Source of the DNA: CAMFLJ01 sp963702555
GTDB taxonomy: Bacteria; Actinomycetota; Acidimicrobiia; Acidimicrobiales; Acidimicrobilacustridaceae
Assembly: GCA_963702555.1 (NCBI GenBank)
Contig: CAVPCW010000013.1
Coordinates: 1 to 64,000 of the forward strand
DNA: 64,000 bases
Direction of reading: 5' to 3'
Each line of letters begins with the position of its first letter. Within the stretch, counting starts at the first letter, position 1. Of the stretch, positions 29,750 through 38,676 are shown piece by piece. The translations under genes were made by a program, and so were the position numbers. Under the pieces are notes generated by a model. The model was given only the letters and a program-made list of their open reading frames with translations, was not told the origin of the DNA and made no database searches.

Positions 29750-31336
29750 TCAGGCGTGCTCGGGGGCGAGGTCGCCGAGGCCCGGGAAGCTGCCCATGGC
29801 GTCGAGCTCGAGCTCGTCCTCCGGGGTGAGGCGGCCGGGCAGGAACAGGGCGGCGGCGATGGCACCGACGAAGGCGACGCCGGCAGCGACGAGGCTGCCC
29901 CGGGACATGCCCTGCACGAAGGCCGACGAGGCGGCGTCGGCGAACGAGCCCTGGAGCTCGGCCGGGGCCTGCGAGGCCACCGACAGCGCCGCGGCCACCG
30001 ACTCCTTGGCGGCGGCGACCGCCTCGGTCGGCACCGGGTACTGGGCGAGGAAGTCGCCGATCTTCGGCCCGTAGACCGAGGCGAACACGCTGCCCACGAC
30101 GGCGACGCCGAGGGTGCCACCGAGCTCCCGGGTGGTGTCGTTCACCGCAGCACCCGCACCCGCCTGCTCCCTCGGCAGCGAGCTCATGACCGCCTCGGTG
30201 GCCGGTGCGGTGACCAACGACAGGCCCATGGCGAGCAGAGCCATGGAGATGATGACCGGCCCGAAGTAGGCGCTGTCGGCGTCGAAGGTGCTCGCCAGCA
30301 CCAGGCCGGCGGTCATCGACAACAGGCCGCTGGTGACCACCCGTCGGGGCCCGTAGCGCAGGGCGAACCGGGCGCCGATGGGTGCGGTGATGCCGGCGAA
30401 GATGGCGAACGGGAGGGTGTGCAGGCCGGCCGACAGCGTCGAGTAGCCCTTCACGAACTGGAAGTACTGGGTGACCAGGAAGATGAAGCCGAACAGGGCG
30501 AAGAACGCCATGGCGATGGCGGCCGCCGCGGCACTGAACCGGGCCACCTTGAAGATGCGGACGTCGAGCAGCGGCTTGGCGACCCGCAGCTCCCAGGCCA
30601 CGAAGGCGACCAGCAGCAGGGCGGCGGTGACGAAGCCGGCGGCTGTGGTGAGCGAGGTCCAGCCCCAGCGGGGGCCCTCGATGACGGTGAACACCAGCAG
30701 GCCGATGGCGCTGATCGACAGCAGCGTGCCGAGGACGTCGAAGCGGCCGACCTCGGGGTCACGGGAGGTCGGGACGAGCAGGGCGCCGGCCACCAGGGCG
30801 ATGATCACGATCGGCACGTTGACGAGGAAGACCGACCCCCACCAGAAGTGCTCGAGGAGGAAGCCGCCGGTGATGGGACCGAAGGCGACCGCGAGGCCCG
30901 ACACGGCCGACCAGGCGCCGATGGCCTTGGCCCGTTCGGTCGGCTCGGTGAAGACGTTGGTGAGGATGGCGAGCGTGGCCGGAAAGACCAGAGCGGCGCC
31001 GATGCCCATGGCGCCCCGGGCGGCGATGAGCTGGCCGGAGCTGGTGGCGAAGGCGCCGAGCGCCGAGGTGATGCCGAACAGCACCAGGCCGATCTGCATG
31101 GCGCCCTTGCGACCGAGCCGGTCGCCCAGGCCGCCGGCGGCCAGCAGCAGGCCGGCGAACACGAGGCTGTAGGCGTCGACGATCCACTGGAGCTCGGAGA
31201 CGCTGGCACCGAGCTCGCGGTTCAGGGTGGGAAGCGCCACGTTGACGATGGTGTTGTCGACGACGACGAGGAAGACGCTGACCGACAGCACGGCCAGGAT
31301 CAACCAACGTCGGCGGTGCACGGTTGCTGCATCCAT
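29750..31336 (-). CDS. MFS transporter, DHA2 (EmrB/QacA) family
   Basis: 528 residues from ATG 31336, with GGAGGT upstream. Fourteen spans are seen. LVVVDNTIVNVALPTLNREL is the span 1 signature, GDRLGRKGAMQIG is motif A, and AFGPITGGFLLEHFWWGSVF is motif C of antiporters. The C-terminus has an extra Ala-rich loop before the last span. It is divergent from a TetR gene with a palindromic intergenic region, so it is probably a repressor-controlled efflux pump. Confidence 0.92.
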   Translation of the reverse strand: MDAATVHRRRWLILAVLSVSVFLVVVDNTIVNVALPTLNRELGASVSELQWIVDAYSLVFAGLLLAAGGLGDRLGRKGAMQIGLVLFGITSALGAFATSSGQLIAARGAMGIGAALVFPATLAILTNVFTEPTERAKAIGAWSAVSGLAVAFGPITGGFLLEHFWWGSVFLVNVPIVIIALVAGALLVPTSRDPEVGRFDVLGTLLSISAIGLLVFTVIEGPRWGWTSLTTAAGFVTAALLLVAFVAWELRVAKPLLDVRIFKVARFSAAAAAIAMAFFALFGFIFLVTQYFQFVKGYSTLSAGLHTLPFAIFAGITAPIGARFALRYGPRRVVTSGLLSMTAGLVLASTFDADSAYFGPVIISMALLAMGLSLVTAPATEAVMSSLPREQAGAGAAVNDTTRELGGTLGVAVVGSVFASVYGPKIGDFLAQYPVPTEAVAAAKESVAAALSVASQAPAELQGSFADAASSAFVQGMSRGSLVAAGVAFVGAIAAALFLPGRLTPEDELELDAMGSFPGLGDLAPEHA

Positions 31337-31366
31337 GGGTGGGACCTCCGGAACCTGGGGGGGGGA

Positions 31367-31406
31367 TCTAGAACACTGTGCTACAGTTATGGCACACCGT
31401 TCTAGA
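31367..31406. promoter_or_regulatory. Divergent operator/promoter between MFS and TetR genes
   Basis: Inverted arms TCTAGAAC (31367-31374) and GTTCTAGA (31399-31406) enclose a second small palindrome ACTGT-GCT-ACAGT. The stretch is AT-rich for this genome and lies between the two divergent starts, as expected for a TetR operator controlling both genes. Confidence 0.65.
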
Positions 31407-31429
31407 GATGTCCAGGGGATACTCTCGAA

Positions 31430-32089
31430 ATGATGAAGGAAGCCCGTCGGCGCACCCCGTCGACCAAGATCGAGGACCGGCTCGTCGCCGCCGCGTTCCA
31501 CCTCCTCGAGGCCGAAGGGCCCGAGGCGTTGTCGGTCCGACGGGTCGCGGCCGAGGCGGGTGTGGCGCCCATGGGCGTCTACAACCACTTCGAGGGCGGC
31601 AAGAACGGCGTGGTCGACGCCATCTTCCGCGCCGGCTTCGCCACCCTCACCGAGGAGCTCGCCGACCTGAGCGCCATGGCCGATCCGGTCGAGGCACTGT
31701 GCGAGGGGCTGCGCCGCTACCGGCGCCTCGCCCTCGACCACCCCCGCACCTACGAGGTCATGTTCTTCTGCTCGATCCCCGGGTTCGAGCCGAGCGACGA
31801 GTCCCACGTGGTGGCGGCGTCGTCGTTCGAGGTGCTCGTCCAGGCCATCGACCGGGGCATGCAGGCCGGCGCGTTCGCGGTCGGCGACCCCGTCCAGGTC
31901 GCCCAGCAGATGTGGGCGGCGTGCCATGGCGCGGTGGCCCTCGAGATCGCCGACATCTGCATGGTCGACGACATGGAGAAGCTCTACGAGGACCTGCTCG
32001 ACACGCTCGTGCGCGGCATCAGCCCTGCGGGCGGTCCGACTCCGTCGGGATCACCAGCACGCGCCGCACGCCCGGCTCGTGCTCGGTGA
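31430..32089 (+). CDS. TetR/AcrR family transcriptional regulator
   Basis: 219 residues. The DNA-binding part has RLVAAAFHLLEAEGPEALSV followed by RRVAAEAGVAPMGVYNHFEG, the TetR helix-turn-helix. The ligand domain has RRYRRLALDHPRTYEVMF, typical of the TetR_C_33/WHG group. It is divergent from the MFS pump with a palindromic operator between, so it is most likely the pump repressor. The Pro/Arg/Ala-rich tail overlaps the convergent cupin gene by about 70 bp. Confidence 0.92.
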   Translation: MMKEARRRTPSTKIEDRLVAAAFHLLEAEGPEALSVRRVAAEAGVAPMGVYNHFEGGKNGVVDAIFRAGFATLTEELADLSAMADPVEALCEGLRRYRRLALDHPRTYEVMFFCSIPGFEPSDESHVVAASSFEVLVQAIDRGMQAGAFAVGDPVQVAQQMWAACHGAVALEIADICMVDDMEKLYEDLLDTLVRGISPAGGPTPSGSPARAARPARAR

Positions 32090-32402
32090 CGTGCCCCTTG
32101 CCGTGAAGGTCGTCGACCAGCACCACCGAGCCCGCCGGTAGCCGACAGCTGTCGCCGTCGCTGACGGTGAGCTGCACCCAGCCGTCGAGGAACACGACGA
32201 ACTGGCGACGCGGGCCGCAGTGCCAGTCCGGGTCCTGCGCGTGGGCATGGACGCTGACGAACTCGACGCGGTCGGCGCGGTGCGGTTGCGACACGTGGAG
32301 CTCGGCCACCCCGGGCTCCGCCTCCGAGACGTGGCGCGCCACGGCGACCCACTCGAGATGGCTCTCCCCCTCCGCGTCGGCCCAGATGCGCACGTAGTCC
32401 AT
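32019..32402 (-). CDS. Cupin-domain protein
   Basis: 127 residues from ATG 32402. The two cupin motifs are DWHCGPRRQFVVFLDGWVQ (a short form, with Arg residues where metal-binding His/Glu are often found) and LPAGSVVLVDDLHGKGHVT. The first motif therefore lacks the full HxH...E metal set. Function unknown. Its 3' end overlaps the tail of the TetR gene on the other strand. Confidence 0.75.
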   Translation of the reverse strand: MDYVRIWADAEGESHLEWVAVARHVSEAEPGVAELHVSQPHRADRVEFVSVHAHAQDPDWHCGPRRQFVVFLDGWVQLTVSDGDSCRLPAGSVVLVDDLHGKGHVTEHEPGVRRVLVIPTESDRPQG

Positions 32403-32452
32403 CCCCCGACTCTGCCACCCCGCACCCCCGCCCCGCTCCGCCGCACCCGACG

Positions 32453-32560
32453 GACCGGTTGCCAGGAGTGACTCCTCAGCGCACTCTCGCCAACCGATCA
32501 CCGCCGCCCGCAGGACCGGTTGCCAGGAGTGACTCCTCAACGCACTCCTGGCAACCGATC
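32453..32560. repeat. Left 108-bp paired palindrome block of the nuclease cassette
   Basis: Two 47-nt units (32453-32499 and 32514-32560) separated by the 14-nt spacer ACCGCCGCCCGCAG. Each unit starts GACCGGTTGC and ends GCAACCGATC or CCAACCGATC. The second unit folds with a perfect 15-bp stem (CGGTTGCCAGGAGTG / CACTCCTGGCAACCG). The block matches 33514-33621 at about 98 of 108 bases in direct orientation, with an identical spacer. Confidence 0.92.
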
Positions 32561-32596
32561 GGGGGCTGTCACAGGGTCTCGGCAGACTCTCGTCCC

Positions 32597-33511
32597 ATGG
32601 CTCCCACCTTCGACAGGGCCATCGAGGCGCTCGCCCGGAAGCAACACGGCGTCTTCAACATCCAGCAGGTCCGCCAGCTCGGAGGGGACCGCTTCGTCGC
32701 TCGGCGGCGGGTCGACTCCGCCCAGTGGCTCAGACTCGACACCGGCGTGTACGCGCTGCCCGGGAACCCACCGACGGTTCGTCGACAGATGAAGGCTGCA
32801 GAGTTGGCGGTTCCGGGGGCGTCCCTCTCCGGCATCGGCTCAGCGGTCCTGCACGAGTTGCCGGAGTTCCGCCTCGGACGGCTCGAGGTGAGCACCCACA
32901 GGACGGGCGGCTCCACCCACCTCGCCCGGGTGCGGCATCGACGGCCGGTGCCCACCACCTGGGTCGACGGCATCCGGACAACGACCGTTGCCCAGACCCT
33001 CGCCGACGTCGCCGCGTCCGTCGGGGCCGACGTGCTCGGACCAGCCGTCGACGCCGCCCTGCTCGCCCGCACCACGACCTGGGGCGAGCTCGACCTCGCC
33101 CACCGAGTCGCCCGGGCCCGTCGCTCCCCTACCGCCCGGCCCTTCGCCGAGGTGCTGCTCGCCCGCGACCCGACAGTCGCGATCCCCCAGAGCGTGCTCG
33201 AGTCGAGGCTCTACCCCCTGCTCGACGACCCCCGGCTCCCACCCCATGTCCGTCAGGCGCCGGCACCCTGGGATCCGACCGGCCGCGAGCGCGTCGACGT
33301 CAGCTTCCCGACGATGCGTTGGATCGTCGAGGGCGACGGCCGCAGCTGGCACGCCCGCGTGGCCGACTTCGAGCGCGACCGACAGCGCGACCACGAGGCT
33401 CAGCGCATCGGCTGGGGCACCTGCCGCTTCACCGACGCCGACATCAGCCGCCGCGGCTACGTCGTCGAGACGCTCCTCGCCATCTTCGACCGCATCACCG
33501 GCGTCGCCTGA
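32597..33511 (+). CDS. AbiEi-type N-terminal domain fused to a DUF559/Vsr-like nuclease domain
   Basis: 304 residues from ATG 32597. The N-terminus (FDRAIEALARKQHGVFNIQQ, then RLDTGVYALPGNP) matches the winged-helix AbiEi antitoxin N-terminal domain. The C-terminus has the PD-(D/E)XK pattern of very-short-patch-repair-like nucleases: RVDVSFPTMRWIVEGDGRSW, then FERDRQRDHEAQRIGWGTCR and FTDADI, with the acidic residues kept. No AbiEii toxin gene lies beside it. The gene fits tightly between two 108-bp palindrome blocks: the right block begins 2 bp after the stop. That layout resembles a mobile or repeat-tending cassette. The activity is unproven. Confidence 0.82.
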   Translation: MAPTFDRAIEALARKQHGVFNIQQVRQLGGDRFVARRRVDSAQWLRLDTGVYALPGNPPTVRRQMKAAELAVPGASLSGIGSAVLHELPEFRLGRLEVSTHRTGGSTHLARVRHRRPVPTTWVDGIRTTTVAQTLADVAASVGADVLGPAVDAALLARTTTWGELDLAHRVARARRSPTARPFAEVLLARDPTVAIPQSVLESRLYPLLDDPRLPPHVRQAPAPWDPTGRERVDVSFPTMRWIVEGDGRSWHARVADFERDRQRDHEAQRIGWGTCRFTDADISRRGYVVETLLAIFDRITGVA

Positions 33512-33513
33512 GG

Positions 33514-33621
33514 GACCGGTTGCTACGAGTGACTCCTCAGCGCACTCTCAGCAACCGATCACCGCCGCCCGCAGGACCGGTTGCCGGGAGTGACTCCTCG
33601 GCGCACTCTCGGCAACCGGTC
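33514..33621. repeat. Right 108-bp paired palindrome block of the nuclease cassette
   Basis: Units at 33514-33560 and 33575-33621 with the same 14-nt spacer as the left block. The second unit pairs GGTTGCCGGGAGTG with CACTCTCGGCAACC apart from one mismatch. Same orientation as the left block. No clear target-site duplication is seen outside the blocks. Confidence 0.92.
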
Positions 33622-33735
33622 GGGAGAGGGCGGGCGATGAAGGGGCGGAGGACTCTCACGGTGATGGACGGCACTGCAATAGCCTGCGGATGACCGGGGG
33701 GTCACGCCTCGGCCGAGCAATGGGAGAGGCTCCGG

Positions 33736-34422
33736 ATGATCCACGCAGACTTCACCGAGTTCAGCGAGACGACGGGGGCCGACCCGTTCACCCTCCAGAA
33801 CAAGAAGCTGCTGAAGGTCTTCCTTCAGTACGGGCCGGTGAAGGCGCGCATCGGCTCGATGGTCGCCTACCAGGGCGATGCCCGGTTCGAGCACGCCGGC
33901 TCCGGCGGCGTCGGCGGCTTCCTCAAGCAGAAGATGACCGGCGAGGGCGTGCCCACAATGGACGTCGTCGGCAGCGGTGAGGTCTTCCTCGCCAACGCCG
34001 CCGCCGAGATCCAGATCATGTACCTCGACAACGACCAGATCTGGGTCAACGGCGCCAACGTGCTCGCGTACAGCGCCTCGCTCAAGAGCGACATCCAGAT
34101 GATCGGCGGCGCCGGCGCCATGACCGGCGGCCTCTACAACGTCACCCTCACCGGCACCGGCTACGTCGCCATCACCACCGACGGCCCGCCCGTCGTGCTC
34201 GACGTGGCCGGCGCGCCGACCTTCGCCGACCCCCAGGCGGTCGTGATGTGGACCACGGGTGTCACGATGAACGTGAAGAGCGACGTGAGCATGAAGACCC
34301 TCATCGGCAAGGGCTCCGGCGAGACCTTCCAGATGGGCTTCAGCGGTCAGGGCTGGGTGATGGTGCAGCCGTCCGAGGGTGTCGCCCAGGGCTCGGGCGC
34401 CAAGTCCGGCCTCGGCTTCTGA
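33736..34422 (+). CDS. AIM24 family protein
   Basis: 228 residues from ATG 33736, with GGGAGAGG upstream. It shows the AIM24/TIGR00266-like beta-rich pattern: VKARIGSMVAYQGDARFEHA, GGFLKQKMTGEGVPTMDVVG, FLANAAAEIQIMYLDND, then GLYNVTLTGTGYVAITTDGP and a Gly-rich tail. Family members form tryptophan-regulated-attenuation-protein-like beta barrels; the bacterial role is unknown. It stands alone. Confidence 0.88.
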   Translation: MIHADFTEFSETTGADPFTLQNKKLLKVFLQYGPVKARIGSMVAYQGDARFEHAGSGGVGGFLKQKMTGEGVPTMDVVGSGEVFLANAAAEIQIMYLDNDQIWVNGANVLAYSASLKSDIQMIGGAGAMTGGLYNVTLTGTGYVAITTDGPPVVLDVAGAPTFADPQAVVMWTTGVTMNVKSDVSMKTLIGKGSGETFQMGFSGQGWVMVQPSEGVAQGSGAKSGLGF

Positions 34423-34497
34423 TCCGAGCTGACCCGCTCGTCCCGGCTGAGGGAAGCGGGTCAGCGACAGGCTGGCGGAAACGGTGGGCCAACCGCC

Positions 34498-35835
34498 TCA
34501 GCCCACGACGTCGGCGTAGTCGGAGGTCTTGCCCTCGAAGCTGACGACCTCACCCTGCAGGTCCCAGAAGCTGCCGTTGTACTGGCCGATCTGCATCTGC
34601 TCGATCACGTACGGGTCCTTCGAACCGGCCGTGTTGACGCTGATGCCGGGCAGGAGCAGCCCCGGCGTCAGACCGCTGAGGCTGTAGGCGGTCTGCATGA
34701 CGGCTTGACGGGTGAGCTCGGGGGACTGCTCGAGGGTGTCGGCGAGCAACGCCCCCATCGTCCAGCCGTAGCCGACGAGGCCGTTCTGCAGCTCCGTGTC
34801 GGTCAGCCCGTACTGCTTGCCCAGCGTCTGGAACTCCTGCATCGCGGGGTCACTGGCCCACTCGGGGTCCGCAGGGTCCTTGAGGTAGATGGAGCTGAGC
34901 ACCCCGACGTTGGCGTCCTTGGCCAAGCCCACCACGGTGCTCGAGGTGCACGTGGCCGAGATGTAGGTGGTCGGTTGCCAGCCCGACTCCTTCACCGTGT
35001 TGAGGGCCTGCGGGCACTTCAGCGCGGTGGCAGCCAGCAGGGCGGTGTCGGCACCGCTCTGGCTCATGGTGGTGATCTGCGACTTCACGTCAGGGTCGGT
35101 GGTGTTGTACTTCTGCTCGTCGACCACGGTGATGCCCGTGCCCTCGATCGCCTTCTTGAAGCCGACTGTGTAGCCCTGACCAAAGTCGTCGTTCTGGGCG
35201 AGGATCGCCACCTTGGCATCGGGCTTGTTGGCCTTCAGGTAGTCGGCGAAGATCGCCGCTTCGGTCGCGTACGACGGGATCGAGCCGATGAGCCATGGAT
35301 AGGCCTCCTGGTCACCCCACAGCTGCGAGCCGGTCGCCACGAACAGGTTGGGGATGCAGCTCTCGCCGAGGTCGTCACGGATGGCGAGGTTGTTGGGCGT
35401 GCCCACCACGTTGAACATGGCGAACACCCCCTCCTGCTGCGTGAGCTCCTGGGTGTTCGTCTTCGTCTTGCCCGAGTCGTACTGGTCGTCCTTGGTGATG
35501 ACCTCGACCTGCTTGCCCTGCACCCCGCCCTGGGCGTTCAGGTACTTGAAGTAGGCGACGTAGCCCTTCGAGATCTCGGCGAACGCGGCGAACGCACCCG
35601 ACTGGGGGAAGCTCGAGCCGAAGGTGATGGTGTCGCCTTCGGCGCCCTGGGTGGGCTGGTAGTCGATGCAGTCGTCGGTGGAGATGGTGACACCGCCGGT
35701 ACCGGCCGTGCCGCTGGTGGCGTCGTCGGTGGAGCTCGACGAGTCGTCGCTCCCACCGCAGGCGGCCCCCAGCATCAGCAGCGCCACGACCACGGCACCG
35801 ATCCGAGTCCGCTGCCCCGCTCGCGAGATGGTCAT
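34498..35835 (-). CDS. Branched-chain amino acid-type ABC substrate-binding lipoprotein (Liv system)
   Basis: 445 residues from ATG 35835, preceded by GGGGGAGG. IGAVVVALLMLGAACGG is the lipobox. A Ser/Asp/Gly-rich linker follows, then the type I periplasmic-binding domain (GDTITFGSSFPQSGAFAAFA, GVQGKQVEVITKDDQYDSGK, KVAILAQNDDFGQGY, DPDVKSQITTMSQSGAD). It lies about 180 bp behind livM on the same strand, so it should feed the livGFHM transporter. The intergap holds no gene. Confidence 0.92.
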   Translation of the reverse strand: MTISRAGQRTRIGAVVVALLMLGAACGGSDDSSSSTDDATSGTAGTGGVTISTDDCIDYQPTQGAEGDTITFGSSFPQSGAFAAFAEISKGYVAYFKYLNAQGGVQGKQVEVITKDDQYDSGKTKTNTQELTQQEGVFAMFNVVGTPNNLAIRDDLGESCIPNLFVATGSQLWGDQEAYPWLIGSIPSYATEAAIFADYLKANKPDAKVAILAQNDDFGQGYTVGFKKAIEGTGITVVDEQKYNTTDPDVKSQITTMSQSGADTALLAATALKCPQALNTVKESGWQPTTYISATCTSSTVVGLAKDANVGVLSSIYLKDPADPEWASDPAMQEFQTLGKQYGLTDTELQNGLVGYGWTMGALLADTLEQSPELTRQAVMQTAYSLSGLTPGLLLPGISVNTAGSKDPYVIEQMQIGQYNGSFWDLQGEVVSFEGKTSDYADVVG

Positions 35836-36016
35836 GGGTCCTCCCCCGTCGTTCAACCAGACCGCCGGCGTTGACCGGCGGCCCCTTCCAACCGGGCCTC
35901 TCATCGAGTGCGCGGCGCCGGAGTCAGGATGAAGCAAGGGTGCACCCGGACCATGCACCGGGCCAGGGCAAAAGGTCATGACGCCCCCCGCCGAGGCAAC
36001 TGCCGGGTCGGGTCGG

Positions 36017-37075
36017 CTAGGGGGAGGCGAGCGCGTCGGATCCCGGCGCGGGAGGGGAACCGGACGCCGACGGGGCGAAGCGATGCCTGAACCAGCCGGT
36101 CGCCATTCGGACCAGCCCGAGGAAGCCTCCGGGGGCGAGCATCATCAGCAGGATCAACGACCCGCCGAACAGCACCGGTGACAGCTGCGGGTACCGGTTC
36201 GGCAGCCACGTGGGGATCATCACCACGAAGAACGCACCCCACGCCGGTCCGAAGATCGTCGCCGCACCGCCCCCGACCACCGCCACCAGGAGAGTGATCG
36301 ACAGGTTGACGTTGTACTTCTCGGCGTTCACGAACGGCTCGTTGAACACCGACAGCGCTCCGGCGACACCGGCCAACATGGCGCTGATGCCGAACGTCAG
36401 CACCCGGTAGGAGGCCAGGTCTACGCCCATCACCTGCGCCGCCGTCTCGTTGTCGCGCGTGGCGATGATCGCGCGCCCCACCCGGCTCTTGACGAGGTTC
36501 CGGACGAGGACGTACGCGACGACGGCGAACGCCAGCAGGACGTAGTACTTCCACTGGGCGTCGTTCAGCCCCGTCCACTCGGGGGCTCGCACCCGGGGGA
36601 CCCGCATGCCCTGCGTTCCCCCGGTGACGCTGCTGAACCGGGTGACGACGAGAGGAAACGCAGCCGCCAGCGCGAGTGTGACGAGGGCCAGGTAGAGGCC
36701 CCGGATGCGCAGCGCCGGTAGCCCGACGAGCACCCCGAGGGCGAACGCGAGCACGGCCGCGACCGCCACCGTGCCGAAGTGGGGCCAACCGTGATCGGCC
36801 ACGAGGATGGCCGTGGTGTAGGCCCCCACCCCGAAGAACGCTCCGTGCCCGATGGAGATCTGTCCGCTGTAGCCCGTCAGCAGGTTGAGGCCCAGCGCGG
36901 CGATGGCGTAGGTGAGGATGACGTTGAACTGCCCCTCGATGCGGAACCGGGGGTAGATCTGCGGGACGGCGAGCAGCACCGCGCCCACCACCACGGCGAC
37001 CACGACCCGCACGGCGAGGCGCCTGCGGTCGTGCAGGAAGCCTCTGGGCTGCACCGGGGCGGCCGGCAGGGTCAT
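36017..37075 (-). CDS. livM: Branched-chain amino acid ABC transporter permease LivM
   Basis: 352 residues from ATG 37075, which overlaps the livH stop (ATGA). About ten spans are seen. FNVILTYAIAALGLNLLTGY and SGQISIGHGAFFGVGAYTTA are the LivM signature, ALRIRGLYLALVTLALAAAF follows, and GRAIIATRDNETAAQVMGVD is the cytoplasmic coupling loop (EAA-like). It pairs with LivH as the membrane channel. Confidence 0.92.
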   Translation of the reverse strand: MTLPAAPVQPRGFLHDRRRLAVRVVVAVVVGAVLLAVPQIYPRFRIEGQFNVILTYAIAALGLNLLTGYSGQISIGHGAFFGVGAYTTAILVADHGWPHFGTVAVAAVLAFALGVLVGLPALRIRGLYLALVTLALAAAFPLVVTRFSSVTGGTQGMRVPRVRAPEWTGLNDAQWKYYVLLAFAVVAYVLVRNLVKSRVGRAIIATRDNETAAQVMGVDLASYRVLTFGISAMLAGVAGALSVFNEPFVNAEKYNVNLSITLLVAVVGGGAATIFGPAWGAFFVVMIPTWLPNRYPQLSPVLFGGSLILLMMLAPGGFLGLVRMATGWFRHRFAPSASGSPPAPGSDALASP

Positions 37076-37963
37076 ACCCGACTCACCTGCTTGTGGCCGA
37101 ACAGGCCCTGGGGCCGCACGAGGAGCACGACGAGGATCAACGCGAAGGCGGCAAGGAGCTTGAGGTCCTCGCCCAGCCATCCGATGTAGCCGCCGGCCAG
37201 GACTGTGACCACACCGACGACGAGGCCACCGACCACCGCTCCGGGCGGGCTGTCGAAGCCTCCCAACGTCGCCGACGCGAAGGCGTAGATGAGCAGCTGC
37301 ACGAAGATGTTGGCGTCGAGCACCCCCAGGTCCGAGGCATAGAGGGCACCGGCGAGCGCCCCGACCGACGCGGCGAGGCCCCATCCGAACATCAGGATCC
37401 GTCCGACTCGGATGCCCGCCAGCCGCGCTCGACTCGCTGTTGCTGGCCACCGAACGCGTCGCGAGCCCGAGCCTGGTGCGCATGAACAACACGTAGAGGA
37501 GCCCCAACTCGACGGCGAGGACGGCGAAGGTGCCGAGCGCCTGGTAGGAGATCGACACGCTCCCGATCTCGACCGTGCCCGCCGAGAAGATCTTGGGGAA
37601 GCGACGGCCGGCGGTGCCCCAGATCCAGCCCACCAGAGCGTTGAGGGCGAGCAGCATGCCCACCGTGACGATGACCAACGACAGCGCGTGGTGCTCGACG
37701 TCGCCGATCGGCCGGATGATCACCCGTTCGATGAGGGCCCCTCCCAGGAACGAGATCGCCATCGAGGCCACGATCGCCAACGCGATGGGTGCACCCCACT
37801 CCCAGAACTGCCAGGTCAGGAACGTCGAGAAGAGCGCCATCTCCCCCTGGGCGAAGTTCACGAACCCGGTGGATCGGTAGATGAGCACGAGGGCGAGGGC
37901 GACTGAGCCGTACACCGCCCCTTGTTCGAGGCCGATGACGAGGCGGTCGAGGAAGAGATCCAT
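37072..37963 (-). CDS. livH: Branched-chain amino acid ABC transporter permease LivH, one frameshift
   Basis: About 296 residues from ATG 37963. The first frame gives GLEQGAVYGSVALALVLIYR and GFVNFAQGEMALFSTFLTWQ, classic LivH wording. Near 37426 one base shifts the frame; the continuation reads RLAGIRVGRILMFGWGLAAS, ALYASDLGVL and the final RPQGLFGHKQVSRV. Both halves match the family, so a one-base error is likely. It starts 2 bp after the livF stop. Confidence 0.9.
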
Positions 37964-37965
37964 GG

Positions 37966-38676
37966 TCAGTACCCCAGATAGGCCTTGCGGACGGACTCGT
38001 CGCGCATCAGCTCGTCGGCTGAGCCGGCGGCAGCGATGGTCCCTGCCTCGAGGACGTAGCCACGGACGGCGATCTCGAGGGCGAGGTTGGCGTTCTGCTC
38101 GACGACGAGCACGGTCGTGCCGAGCTCGCGGTTGATCTGGCCCAGGCGCTCGAACACCTCGCGGGTGACCAGGGGCGCCAGGCCGAGCGACGGCTCGTCG
38201 AGGAGGAGCATCCGGGGGCGGCCCATCAACGCCCGGGCGATGGCGAGCATCTGCTGCTCGCCCCCGCTCATGTTGCCGGCGTGCTGCTGCCGCCTCTCGG
38301 CGAGGCGCGGGAACAGCTCGTACCAGTGGTCCATGTCGGCGACGACCTCACCGTCGCGCCGCGTGATGGCGCCGACCCGCAGGTTCTCCTCGACGCTGAG
38401 GTCGGCGATCGTCCCCCGGCCCTGGGGAACGTGAGCGATGCCGAGCCGCACGATCTCCTCCGGCTTGCGTCCCAGGATGGGCACACCGTCGAAGGTGACC
38501 TCGCCCTTCGCCGCGATCATGCCGGACAGGGCCCGCAGGGTGGTGGTCTTCCCGGCCCCGTTGGCGCCGAGGATGACCACGACCTCCCCTTCGTCGACGA
38601 AGAAGTCCATGCCGAGCAGCACCCGCATCGGGCCGTACCCGGCGGTCAGTCCACGGGCGTCGAGGAGCGGGCTCAC
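37966..38676 (-). CDS. livF: Branched-chain amino acid ABC transporter ATP-binding protein LivF
   Basis: 236 residues from GTG 38676, overlapping the livG stop (GTGA). Walker A is ILGANGAGKTTTLRAL, the Q-loop region HVPQGRGTIADLSVEENL, the signature NMSGGEQQMLAIARAL, Walker B MLLLDEPSLGLAP and the H-loop VVEQNA. The LivF-type Q-loop and the short C-terminus distinguish it from LivG. Confidence 0.93.
   Translation of the reverse strand: MSPLLDARGLTAGYGPMRVLLGMDFFVDEGEVVVILGANGAGKTTTLRALSGMIAAKGEVTFDGVPILGRKPEEIVRLGIAHVPQGRGTIADLSVEENLRVGAITRRDGEVVADMDHWYELFPRLAERRQQHAGNMSGGEQQMLAIARALMGRPRMLLLDEPSLGLAPLVTREVFERLGQINRELGTTVLVVEQNANLALEIAVRGYVLEAGTIAAAGSADELMRDESVRKAYLGY

Noticed and set aside
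32597..33511. Toxin-antitoxin pair of AbiE type
   Set aside because: Only the AbiEi N-terminal domain is present, joined to a nuclease domain; no AbiEii nucleotidyltransferase gene adjoins.
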